DNA of 64,000 bases from NCBI RefSeq assembly GCF_900167445.1, contig NZ_FUZT01000003.1, positions 247,400-311,399 of the forward strand, written 5' to 3'. The translations under genes were made by a program, and so were the position numbers. Positions 10,861 to 18,910 of this stretch are shown one piece after another; the stretch's first letter is position 1, and every line of letters begins with the position of its first letter. Source of the stretch: Maledivibacter halophilus. GTDB taxonomy: Bacteria > Bacillota > Clostridia > Peptostreptococcales > Caminicellaceae. The notes under the pieces are model-generated. The model did no database searches. It saw nothing but the letters and a program-made list of their open reading frames with translations, and was not told where the DNA came from.

Positions 10861-10998
10861 ATGTATTCCCCTCCTATAGGACAAAGCTATGACCCTAATA
10901 ATCCCCAGAAACTTGACAACATAATTATATTATATATCATTTCTTCAAACTTATGGTAAATTTTCTAAAAGAATCCCAATATCCAATTATACAAAGTT

Positions 10999-11050
10999 TT
11001 TATAAACCTGTTTTCCCATTAAAACTTATATGGAAAAACAGGTTTATAAA
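10999..11050. repeat. Inverted-repeat element, copy 1
   Basis: Two 21-base arms (TTTATAAACCTGTTTT... and its reverse complement, one mismatch) surround a 10-base loop. A similar larger copy is at 46091-46196. It could act as a terminator downstream of the TolC-type gene's neighbours, or be a small mobile hairpin element. Confidence 0.7.
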
Positions 11051-11091
11051 ACGAAACAAAAGAATTATGCAATTTCCTGGCCTATATAATT

Positions 11092-12540
11092 TTAATAAAT
11101 GAATTTTCCTGCATCATTGTAATATTTTACTTTTGCCATATTATAGCTGTACATTATTTCAACTACCTTTTCTTCAACATTGGATAAATTTTCTTCAGCT
11201 GCCAGCACCTCAACAATGGTTCCAGCTGCCATTTCAATATCCAATTTTTTAAGGAGAGTACTATCAGTTCCAAGACCCTCTTTGTATTTATATTCTGCTA
11301 TTTCAACATTCTCCTGGGCCCTTTCCACCATATCCTTTGCCTTTTCAAGCATATCTCCTACAGTTATAAGGGTTTCATAGGATTGTCTCACTTGTGATAC
11401 TACATCTTTAATGGCTTTATCATAACCTAATCTCGCCTTATCTTTAAGTAGTTTAGCTTCCTTATATTGATAAGTTATATCAGGATATTTCTTTTTAATT
11501 TTTTCGAAGTTTAAATCATATATGGCAACTTCTCCAAGGGTTTTCTTTATTTCTAATCTATTTTTAATACCACTTTCCAAGCCTTCATCTAAATCTGGTA
11601 TTTCTCTTTCATCTACTAAAACATCAGTAAGCTCAATATTTGTATCCAAGGGAATATTTAAGTTTTTCTTTAACTCAATAAGGGCATTTTCAAGGTCTCC
11701 CTGGGCCTTTCTATACTCTATCTGAGTTCCTTTATAGTAAACATCCGATAGTAACATATCGTCCCTGGCCTTCATTCCTACATCATAGCTGTCCTTTGCA
11801 AATTCATACTGCTTTTTAGCTCTTTCCATGGCTTTCTTCTTAACTTCAACCATCTTCTGAGCCTTTAATACATCATAGTAGTTTTTTTGTATAAGCATTG
11901 CAATCTGATTCTTGTAGATATTATATGAAGCATTTGTTACTTCGTATGATATATCTGCCATAGTTGTCATTAAATTTGATGTTGAATCAACATTTAATGA
12001 GTCTAAACTATCAAAGCTTAGATTTTCTGATATAGATATTCCAGCTTCCTGTAATGAATCTATAAGGAGAGATTTACCTGCACCAAGGTCACCCCTTCTA
12101 TTTTTAAGCTCCTCCTTCATACCTGGTATTACTATGTCCTTTATACTATCAGGTATTGGTTTACCAGCTTCAATATCTATAGTAGACCCATCGGGAAGAT
12201 TTATTTCTTTATCAACAGGAGAAATTCCCTTATCTAAAAGATCCTCGGCCTTATTTAATTCCTCTTTTCCCTTTTCTATTTTTTTATCTCCATCTTCAAG
12301 TTTTTTACTCAAATACTCTGTCCTATCCTGCTTTAAGGCACTTAAGTCTATTTCATTCCTAACTACTTTTAGATCTATACTTTTTTCAAGTCCCAATTGA
12401 ACTGTTTCTTCTATATTAAGAGACATATTTTTCCTGACTTCTACAGCTTTTTCTTCCTCCTTAGAACTATTTCCTGCAAAAGCCACATTAAATAGAAGCA
12501 GTGAAATTAAAACACCTATCAAAAACTTATTTTTTCTCAT
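11092..12540 (-). CDS. TolC-family outer-membrane-efflux-like protein
   Basis: 482 residues with a signal peptide (about 1-22, ending VAFAG). Long amphipathic helices rich in A, K, E and L follow, with the paired-helix layout of the OEP/TolC family. The segment KKYPDITYQYKEAKL is nearly identical in the second TolC-like protein at 13197, showing paralogy. It starts 20 bases after the MarR gene, so the two probably share a transcript. TolC proteins normally cross an outer membrane; in a probable monoderm its job is unclear, perhaps a wall-spanning channel or adaptor. No partner pump is in the window. Confidence 0.75.
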   Translation of the reverse strand: MRKNKFLIGVLISLLLFNVAFAGNSSKEEEKAVEVRKNMSLNIEETVQLGLEKSIDLKVVRNEIDLSALKQDRTEYLSKKLEDGDKKIEKGKEELNKAEDLLDKGISPVDKEINLPDGSTIDIEAGKPIPDSIKDIVIPGMKEELKNRRGDLGAGKSLLIDSLQEAGISISENLSFDSLDSLNVDSTSNLMTTMADISYEVTNASYNIYKNQIAMLIQKNYYDVLKAQKMVEVKKKAMERAKKQYEFAKDSYDVGMKARDDMLLSDVYYKGTQIEYRKAQGDLENALIELKKNLNIPLDTNIELTDVLVDEREIPDLDEGLESGIKNRLEIKKTLGEVAIYDLNFEKIKKKYPDITYQYKEAKLLKDKARLGYDKAIKDVVSQVRQSYETLITVGDMLEKAKDMVERAQENVEIAEYKYKEGLGTDSTLLKKLDIEMAAGTIVEVLAAEENLSNVEEKVVEIMYSYNMAKVKYYNDAGKFIY

Positions 12541-12560
12541 TATTTCTTACTCCTTTCTCT

Positions 12561-13043
12561 TTACACCAGATTTTTACTGACCAAACCTCTTTGAAGCTTA
12601 TTAAACAAGTTCAATAATTGTTTTTTCTCCTCATCATTTAAAATAGTCATAACATCCTTTGACCATATTTTATATTCCCTAATAACCTTTTCAGTAAACT
12701 TCCTACCCTGTTTTGTTATTGCGGCTATAACTTTTCTTCTATCCTGACTATGTCTTTTTCTGCTTACATAACCCTGTTTCTCAAGCCTATCCACCAGCCC
12801 AGTTATATTAGCCTTAGTAACTAACATTTCTTCACCTATTTCGGACAGGGTTATACCGTCCTGTGAAGAATTATATAAAATGACTAAGAGATTGAATTTA
12901 GTGCTTGATATATCAAATTGGTTAAAAAAAGTATTATGTATTTCTTCCAATATTCCAGCGGTTTTCTGAAGTTCAATAATCGTCTTATTGGCAATTTCAC
13001 CTATCCAATTATAGCTTTTATACAGTTTTTTTGCCTTACTCAC
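12561..13043 (-). CDS. MarR-family transcriptional regulator
   Basis: About 160 residues with a winged-helix core: DGITLSEIGEEMLVTKANITGLVDRLEKQGYV is the recognition region and RKRHSQDRRKVIAAIT is the wing. Helices at both ends would dimerise. Start at GTG 13043 or TTG 13046 is ambiguous behind GGGGGTGG. It lies between the two TolC-family genes, all on the minus strand. The promoter upstream has repeated TTTATATGT elements that overlap the -35, so autorepression is likely. Confidence 0.88.
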   Translation of the reverse strand: MSKAKKLYKSYNWIGEIANKTIIELQKTAGILEEIHNTFFNQFDISSTKFNLLVILYNSSQDGITLSEIGEEMLVTKANITGLVDRLEKQGYVSRKRHSQDRRKVIAAITKQGRKFTEKVIREYKIWSKDVMTILNDEEKKQLLNLFNKLQRGLVSKNLV

Positions 13044-13078
13044 CAATCCACCCCCATATATAATTTTTACATAACAGT

Positions 13079-13122
13079 ATTATACTACTATATATTTTAT
13101 ATGTAAATAGTTTATATGTTAA
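13079..13122 (-). promoter_or_regulatory. MarR operon promoter with two operator-like repeats
   Basis: On the minus strand TTTACA and TATAAT are 17 bases apart (13079-13107). On the plus strand TTTATATGTAAA (13096-13107) and TTTATATGTTAA (13111-13122) form a 15-bp-spaced repeat that covers the -35. Likely MarR operators. Confidence 0.6.
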
Positions 13123-13126
13123 CTTT

Positions 13127-13171
13127 TACAAAAAAGAAAGCTCCTTAATACATTTTTGTACTAAAGAGCTT
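13127..13171 (-). terminator. Rho-independent terminator after second TolC-like gene
   Basis: On the minus strand AAGCTC pairs with GAGCTT around a 22-base centre that extends the stem. A T-rich tract follows. It separates the 13197 gene from the MarR unit. Confidence 0.7.
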
Positions 13172-13196
13172 CCATTGTAATATTTTAATACATACT

Positions 13197-14372
13197 TTAA
13201 AATTCTCCGCCTCCCTGACTACCTACAGAAGGCATGGCAGATCTTCCTACTCCTATGGAATCTTCGAATTGTAAAACGGCCAGATTATAATCCAGTACAG
13301 CCTGTGAAAGTCCCAATTTAGCCTGAAGTAATGCTGTTTGAGCCTTTTGAACATCTGTTAGTACACTCATCCCTACATCATAGGATAATTGACTTAGTCT
13401 TAAGGCCTCCTCTGCCAATTCCACTGATTTTTCTCCTGCTTTTATTTCCTCTTGCTTTTGGGCAACATTTAAATAATTTCCTCTTATTTCTATTTCGATA
13501 CCTTTTTTAGCATCCTCGAGTTTCTTTTCTGCTTTTTGCAGATCGAGCTTGGCTTCTTTATATTGATATGTAATATCAGGATATTTCTTTTCTGTTATAC
13601 GGAAATTAACCTGTGCAAGCTCATGTCCTACCACTGCTGCTTTAATTTCATTTCTGTTTAACAATCCCTTTGATACTGCATCTGCAATACCCTCTAATTG
13701 AAATTCCTTGTATTTTAATTCATCTTTCAATTTCAATTCTTTCATTACATCATGGCCTAATATCATATTCAAAGACATTTTAGCATTCTTTACTGTAGTT
13801 TGTGCAGATTTGTAATCATTTTCTGCTTTAATCATATTTAGCTCACTATTAATTACTTCCTGCTTAGGAACCAGTCCCAATTCAAGCTTTTTATTAGTCT
13901 TTTCATATAAATCCTTTGCTATTTCAACATTAGCTTTATTAATCTCTTCAAGCTGCTGTGCCTGAAGCAATCCGTAATAAGCCTGCTCCACCTCAGCCTT
14001 TAGCTTTTCTATTGTGGCATCATAATTTCTTTTAGAACTTTCCAATCCATATTCACCAGTAATCTCAAGCAATTTTACTGACTGCAGATACTTTATAGAA
14101 TCTTCATCCCTAGTATTAATCACCTTTTTTACGTCCCTAAGGTCTCTCCTATATTTATCATAGTCAACCTCAGCCTGCTCTAAATCAAGCTTTGACTCCT
14201 CTATGGATGGACTGCTTTCTATTATAATCTCAATGGCTTTATCTAGGCTTAAGTCAATACCCTTCCCCTGAAAGTCCATACTATTAATTATGTTATTCTC
14301 ACCTAAAGTTGTACCTACTAAGGTAAAGCATAAAACTAAAGCAAGAATAATACTACCAACATATTTTTTCAT
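13197..14372 (-). CDS. TolC-family protein, second paralog
   Basis: Starts at ATG 14372 after AGGATGA; an upstream in-frame start would put seven residues before the signal peptide MKKYVGSIILALVLCFTLVG. 391 residues: two repeated helical-hairpin halves typical of the OEP family, with the paralog-shared KKYPDITYQYKEAKL. It is shorter than the 11092 paralog and has its own terminator. Divergence between the two suggests an old duplication. The transport partner and substrate cannot be deduced. Confidence 0.72.
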   Translation of the reverse strand: MKKYVGSIILALVLCFTLVGTTLGENNIINSMDFQGKGIDLSLDKAIEIIIESSPSIEESKLDLEQAEVDYDKYRRDLRDVKKVINTRDEDSIKYLQSVKLLEITGEYGLESSKRNYDATIEKLKAEVEQAYYGLLQAQQLEEINKANVEIAKDLYEKTNKKLELGLVPKQEVINSELNMIKAENDYKSAQTTVKNAKMSLNMILGHDVMKELKLKDELKYKEFQLEGIADAVSKGLLNRNEIKAAVVGHELAQVNFRITEKKYPDITYQYKEAKLDLQKAEKKLEDAKKGIEIEIRGNYLNVAQKQEEIKAGEKSVELAEEALRLSQLSYDVGMSVLTDVQKAQTALLQAKLGLSQAVLDYNLAVLQFEDSIGVGRSAMPSVGSQGGGEF

Positions 14373-14519
14373 TACTATCATCCTTCCTAACATGCTGACT
14401 CATTGGTCGATTATTCTTTGATTTTACATTACTTTCCTCTCTATGTCAACGTCATAAATATTAATATTGTATTAAAAATTGATTTCACTACAGAGGTATC
14501 TTTTACAGTAGGAAGAAAA

Positions 14520-14550
14520 AAGACACAAGAGAATTGCCCCCTTGTATCTT
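14520..14550 (-). terminator. Terminator of the chitobiose PTS operon
   Basis: Stem AAGATACAAG / CTTGTGTCTT on the minus strand followed by T residues, 10 bases after the last gene of the operon. Confidence 0.75.
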
Positions 14551-14560
14551 TCTTTTTATA

Positions 14561-15877
14561 CTATTCTTTGAAAAATTTTGGAAGGTATTTTTTATGAGCC
14601 TGAAGCATTTCATCAAGTATTTCCTTAGCCACCTCATCGGATGGTACTAGTGGATTTATAGTCATTGCCAACAACGCTTTACTATAATCTCCAGAAACTG
14701 CCGCCTCTACCGCAGCCCTTTCAAAGGATTTTATACTATTTACAAGTCCTCTAACATAAACAGGTAGATCCCCTACAGTTATAGGTCTTGGCCCTTCCAT
14801 TGTAATAACACAGCTCACTTCTACTGCAGAATCATCATCTATACTTGCTATGGCTCCATTGTTTCTTGTATTAACAGGTTGTATGTCTTTTTTATCATTA
14901 TATATTGAATTTATAAGGTTGCATGCAGCATCACTATAATATGCGCCTCCACGTTTTTCAAGCTGTGGTGGCTTTATATCAAGCTTTTCATCCTTGTAGA
15001 GCTCAAAAAGCTCTTTTTCTATCTTCTTAACTACCTCTGCCCTTACTCCATCCTTTTTAGATTCTTCTATCTCATGCTCAACCATCTTTCTTGTTTTATA
15101 ATAATATCTATGATATGGACAAGGTATTATTCCAAGGGCTTTTATAAAATCTTTTTCCCAGCCAAAATCAGCTATATTTTTCATTGTCATACTTGGATTT
15201 TCACTTGTTATCATATCAATAACCTTATTAGTTACATTGTTACCATCAAGATATACATTAAGTCCATACACCATATGGTTAAGCCCTGCAAAATCTATAC
15301 GCACTCTACTAGAATCTACTTCAAGGAGCTTTGCTATATTCATTTGCATACCAACTGGTACATTGCAAAGACCTACTACCTTTTTAATCTTCCCATATCT
15401 TAGTACAGCTTCTGTAACCATGCCTGCAGGATTAGCAAAATTTATAAGCCATGCATTAGGACAAAGCTCAGCCATATCCTTTGTTATATCCAGTATTACA
15501 GGTATAGTTCTAAGGGCTTTAAATAATCCACCGGGGCCATTTGTTTCCTGTCCTATGACATTATATTTTAATGGTATCTTTTCGTCCTTTTCCCTAGCAT
15601 CTAAAAGCCCTACTCTTATTTGTGTAGTAACAAAATCAGCATCCTTTAGAGCTTCTCTTCTGTCCAATGTAAGATGGATCTCCATAGGCACTCCTGCTTT
15701 TTTTACCATTCTCCTTGCAAGATTTCCAACTATATTTTGCTTTTTCTGACCCTCTGGTATATCCACAAGCCACAGTTCCCTCACTGGCAGTTCATCATAG
15801 CGTTTTATAAAGCCTTCTACCAGCTCAGGTGTATAACTAGAACCTCCACCTATTGTAACTATTTTAATCCCCTTCAT
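14561..15877 (-). CDS. chbF: GH4 6-phospho-beta-glucosidase / diacetylchitobiose-phosphate hydrolase
   Basis: NAD- and Mn-dependent glycosidase of family GH4. The N-terminal Rossmann motif IVTIGGGSSYTPELVEG binds NAD. NFANPAG and the metal-ligand cysteine in GLCNVPVGM are present, as is the histidine in GLNHM. 438 residues, full length. It is the last gene of a chb-like operon (IIB, IIC, ChbG, IIA, this), so the substrate is probably the phosphorylated, monodeacetylated chitobiose made by the neighbours. Cellobiose phosphate is the alternative. Confidence 0.88.
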   Translation of the reverse strand: MKGIKIVTIGGGSSYTPELVEGFIKRYDELPVRELWLVDIPEGQKKQNIVGNLARRMVKKAGVPMEIHLTLDRREALKDADFVTTQIRVGLLDAREKDEKIPLKYNVIGQETNGPGGLFKALRTIPVILDITKDMAELCPNAWLINFANPAGMVTEAVLRYGKIKKVVGLCNVPVGMQMNIAKLLEVDSSRVRIDFAGLNHMVYGLNVYLDGNNVTNKVIDMITSENPSMTMKNIADFGWEKDFIKALGIIPCPYHRYYYKTRKMVEHEIEESKKDGVRAEVVKKIEKELFELYKDEKLDIKPPQLEKRGGAYYSDAACNLINSIYNDKKDIQPVNTRNNGAIASIDDDSAVEVSCVITMEGPRPITVGDLPVYVRGLVNSIKSFERAAVEAAVSGDYSKALLAMTINPLVPSDEVAKEILDEMLQAHKKYLPKFFKE

Positions 15878-16198
15878 TTACAGACACTCCTTTAAATGCA
15901 TTTTTTCATATAAGTTGACAAACTCTGTGGCCATATCCTTTACGGTCATGGCATTCATTAAATGATCCTGTGCATGTATCATAAGCAATGTTATATCAGG
16001 GCCATTTCCAGCAGCCTCTTTTTGAATAAAATCAGTTTGTATATTATGAACCTGGGATAATTCTTCACCAGCTTCTTCAAGAGCTTTTCTAGCAGCTTTT
16101 ATATCATTGTTTTTTGCATGTTCTATAGCATCCATCGCTAGGCTTCTAGCATTACCACCCCTTATGATAAGGTTTATAACCTTCTCCTCATAATTCAT
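15878..16198 (-). CDS. chbA: PTS lactose/cellobiose-family IIA component
   Basis: 106 residues, all helical. The phosphorylated histidine lies in LLMIHAQDHLMNA, a motif conserved in lactose/cellobiose IIA proteins. ATG 16198 follows AAGGA by 9 bases; two TTG codons just upstream are less likely. Its stop touches the start of the GH4 gene, suggesting coupled translation. Cytoplasmic phosphocarrier between HPr and the IIB encoded at 18343. Confidence 0.92.
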   Translation of the reverse strand: MNYEEKVINLIIRGGNARSLAMDAIEHAKNNDIKAARKALEEAGEELSQVHNIQTDFIQKEAAGNGPDITLLMIHAQDHLMNAMTVKDMATEFVNLYEKMHLKECL

Positions 16199-16230
16199 AG
16201 TCAACAATCCTTCCCTGTATATAATGTCCT

Positions 16231-16965
16231 TTATAGTGCTTTATAGTTTACCAGCTTAATGCCGCGTCTATTTAGTTTTTCCTTTAATTCAGGCCCTGTA
16301 AGTATGTCTAGTTCAACTACCCTCTGAGTATTATATGAGCTTCCCCATAATATTTCTTTATCTAAATATGCAGGATGACACATAAGCTCCATTATTTCTT
16401 TATCCTCTACTGATACTTCTTCCAAAAATCTTTTTTCAGTTAAATCCTCTCCATAAAATTTTCCTGTAAAATAATCTACAGCCTTTATATTAGAATACTT
16501 ACCTTGTATACTAGTTTTGTCAAATATTCTTACTGGGAGATCATATTTATTCGCAAGCTCTAAAACTATCTGTAAAACCATCTCATTTCCATGTACGTGA
16601 TGATGACTGTCTATATGTGTAGGAGTAAGACCCGATGCTAAGAATTTTTCCATCTGAGCTTCAAATTCCTTTCTTACATCCTCAGGTTTTGCATATTTAG
16701 ATACATTATCAATATGGTGAAACTTTCCATCATCCCCTATTAATGATTGCACATCATTACTAACAGGGCCACCACATGAAAGCACTAAATGTATTCCTAC
16801 CCCAAGTCCAGGATTTTCCTTTGCAATTTCAAATGCATGATCTGCTCCAGGCATATTTGTCATTAAGGTTGTAGAACTTACTACTCCATTTTTATATGCT
16901 TCCAATATACCTAAATTTACTGCCTTTGAATAACCAAAATCGTCTGCATTAACTATTAATTTCAT
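16231..16965 (-). CDS. chbG: ChbG/YdjC-family chitooligosaccharide deacetylase
   Basis: Carbohydrate deacetylase of the YdjC family, 244 residues. The metal site is visible as VNADDFGYS near the N-terminus and DSHHHVHG near residue 118. In E. coli the homolog removes one acetyl group from chitobiose-6-phosphate so that ChbF can cleave it. Its place between IIC and IIA is the main evidence that this PTS takes up chitobiose rather than cellobiose. Confidence 0.85.
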   Translation of the reverse strand: MKLIVNADDFGYSKAVNLGILEAYKNGVVSSTTLMTNMPGADHAFEIAKENPGLGVGIHLVLSCGGPVSNDVQSLIGDDGKFHHIDNVSKYAKPEDVRKEFEAQMEKFLASGLTPTHIDSHHHVHGNEMVLQIVLELANKYDLPVRIFDKTSIQGKYSNIKAVDYFTGKFYGEDLTEKRFLEEVSVEDKEIMELMCHPAYLDKEILWGSSYNTQRVVELDILTGPELKEKLNRRGIKLVNYKAL

Positions 16966-16992
16966 TTCAATCCCCTTCTTTTTTTATAAAGT

Positions 16993-18321
16993 TTACTTTT
17001 CACTTTCCATTGAATTTTCTTCTTCAAGTTTCTTATTGTCCCACATTTTGAAGAAGGGATAATATAATGCCAATGCTATTATAAAGTTCACAAGCTGTAG
17101 CACAGCACCTGAGATTCTACCACCGGTTGCTAGGTATCCACTTATAAGCATAGGAGTTGTCCAAGGTACTGCCACCCCACATGGTAATGCAACTAATCCC
17201 AATTTCATAGCCATGTATGAAATCAAGGTTATTACCAAAGGTACAAATATAAATGGAATCATTAAAATTGGATTCATTACAATAGGTGTACCAAATACTA
17301 TGGGTTCATTAATATTAAATATACCTGCTCCTAATGAAAGCTTACCCAAATTCTTAAGCTGTTTACTTTTAGACTTGAATGCAAGTAATATTGCTAATAC
17401 CAGTGTGGCACCTGAACCACCTACGAATACCCATAAATCTAAGAACTGAAGTGTAACTATATTTGGTAATGCCGCTGTTGGATCAGCTTGAAACACCATT
17501 CTGTTTTGGTCCATTAATGATAACCATATAGGATTCATAACAGCACCAACTACTGCTGAACCATGGAGCCCAGTTGTCCACAATAAATCTATAAGGAATA
17601 CACCAACCAGCGCTCCTCCAAGGCTTCCTCCAAGCTTGCTAAGTGGAGCTGTCAAAAGGTCTCCAACTACATTGTGAATATGCTCAAATGAAGTATGCTC
17701 TAAGCCAATACGCAATATCCATACTACTGTTATTACCACTAAGGCTGGGATTAAAGCGGCAAATGATTTTGATACTGCTGGGGGAACTCCCTCAGGCATT
17801 TTTATAATTATATTCTTTTGAACTATCTTTCTATATATCTCTGTTGAAATAAGAGCTATAAACATGGCAACGAATAATCCTTTACTTCCCATTAAACCTA
17901 CAGGTATAACTCCTCCTACTTCCACAGCCTCTGCTGCACCCTCAGCTGCAAACATTATCTTATGTGGTGTTACTAACATAAATGCTGCAAGGGAAATAGC
18001 TCCTGCTGATAATGGATCTACTTCATATCTTTCTGCTAAACGATAGGCTATACCAAAGCTTGCAAATATTGCCATAATATCAAAGGTTGCACCTACTGGA
18101 TATAGAAGTCTTGTTTTCCACATTTCTCCGAATACTCCAGCCATGAAATCGTTATATCCAGGTATAGGTAAAAATCCAATAATTAAAAATAATGATCCAA
18201 TAATCAATAATGGCATTGCCAGTATTAATCCATCTCTAATGGATTGAAGATGTTTTTGGTCTGCAATTCTTCCTGCAACAGGCATAACTTTTTCTTCTAG
18301 AAAACTATTAATTTTACCCAT
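16993..18321 (-). CDS. chbC: PTS lactose/cellobiose-family IIC permease
   Basis: Membrane permease with about ten hydrophobic segments, 442 residues. The N-terminal helix FLEEKVMPVAGRIADQKHLQSIRDG and the segment NINEPIVFGTP are signatures of the family. AGGAGG precedes the ATG. It imports and phosphorylates the disaccharide together with IIB (18343) and IIA (15878). Same operon. Confidence 0.93.
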   Translation of the reverse strand: MGKINSFLEEKVMPVAGRIADQKHLQSIRDGLILAMPLLIIGSLFLIIGFLPIPGYNDFMAGVFGEMWKTRLLYPVGATFDIMAIFASFGIAYRLAERYEVDPLSAGAISLAAFMLVTPHKIMFAAEGAAEAVEVGGVIPVGLMGSKGLFVAMFIALISTEIYRKIVQKNIIIKMPEGVPPAVSKSFAALIPALVVITVVWILRIGLEHTSFEHIHNVVGDLLTAPLSKLGGSLGGALVGVFLIDLLWTTGLHGSAVVGAVMNPIWLSLMDQNRMVFQADPTAALPNIVTLQFLDLWVFVGGSGATLVLAILLAFKSKSKQLKNLGKLSLGAGIFNINEPIVFGTPIVMNPILMIPFIFVPLVITLISYMAMKLGLVALPCGVAVPWTTPMLISGYLATGGRISGAVLQLVNFIIALALYYPFFKMWDNKKLEEENSMESEK

Positions 18322-18342
18322 TTCTTTAGTCCTCCTATTAAA

Positions 18343-18645
18343 TTATTTTTTCAAATTTAGTGCAAATTCTAGTACTTTTTTTCCATTTACCATGCCATAA
18401 TCACTTGGGTTAATCATGGCAGCCGGTATTCCTTTCCCATCACAAATCTTTTTTAATGCGGGAAGCTTATATCTGATTTGTGGTCCCAGTAATAAAACGT
18501 CTGCTTCATCAATATGTTTTTTCACAGAGTCTGCAGATACTGCCCATATCTTTCCCTTTAGTCCCATTTTTTCAGCTTCCTTTTCCATTTTAGTAACAAG
18601 TAAGCTAGTAGACATTCCAGCAGAACAACATAATAAGATATTCAT
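18343..18645 (-). CDS. chbB: PTS lactose/cellobiose-family IIB component
   Basis: 100 residues. The active-site cysteine is in [15 protein letters not shown], and [13 protein letters not shown] is typical. First gene of the operon, about 50 bases below a sigma-54-type promoter. Transfers phosphate from IIA to the sugar at IIC. Confidence 0.94.
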   Translation of the reverse strand: MNILLCCSAGMSTSLLVTKMEKEAEKMGLKGKIWAVSADSVKKHIDEADVLLLGPQIRYKLPALKKICDGKGIPAAMINPSDYGMVNGKKVLEFALNLKK

Positions 18646-18692
18646 TATAAAATCCTCCTTTTATATATAAAATAATTACGTCTATTAATATC

Positions 18693-18708
18693 AGCAACAT
18701 TCATGCCA
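18693..18708 (-). promoter_or_regulatory. Sigma-54 promoter of the chb operon
   Basis: Minus-strand TGGCATGAATGTTGCT matches the -24/-12 consensus TGGCAY-N5-TTGCW exactly. It is upstream of chbB and next to a gene for a sigma-54-dependent LevR-type activator. Confidence 0.88.
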
Positions 18709-18798
18709 AAACACTAAAAAACAGTAATTTAGAATCGTTTTCCTCTATTTCTGGCTGCTCTGGATACTAAATTTTTTCTGTTTTTTTTAAAACTTTAT

Positions 18799-18870
18799 AA
18801 GTGTTTTAATATAAAGCTTAGTGTTTCAATGGATATACTAGTGTTTCAATATATAGTTTAGTGTTTTATA
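18799..18870. promoter_or_regulatory. Four 20-bp-phased repeats, probable LevR-type activator sites
   Basis: GTGTTTYAAT-like units begin at 18801, 18821, 18841 and 18861, an exact 20-bp period (about two helical turns), each preceded by A. They lie 93-162 bases upstream of the -24 element, the usual place for an enhancer of a sigma-54 promoter. Confidence 0.75.
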
Positions 18871-18876
18871 ATTAAT

Positions 18877-18908
18877 AAAAGCCCCCTCGCCTAAGCGAGA
18901 GAGCTTTT
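18877..18908 (-). terminator. Terminator of the LevR-type regulator gene
   Basis: 12-base-pair stem with G-U pairs (GCTCTCTCGC / GCGAGGGGGC), loop TTAG, then TTTTATT on the minus strand, just after the stop at 18911. Confidence 0.85.
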
Positions 18909-18910
18909 TA

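Noticed and set aside
15237..15749. 170-codon plus-strand ORF
   Set aside because: Lies antisense inside the strongly conserved GH4 gene and resembles no protein.
18799..18870. Short CRISPR-like repeats
   Set aside because: 20-bp period with no spacers; position upstream of a sigma-54 promoter explains them as activator sites.
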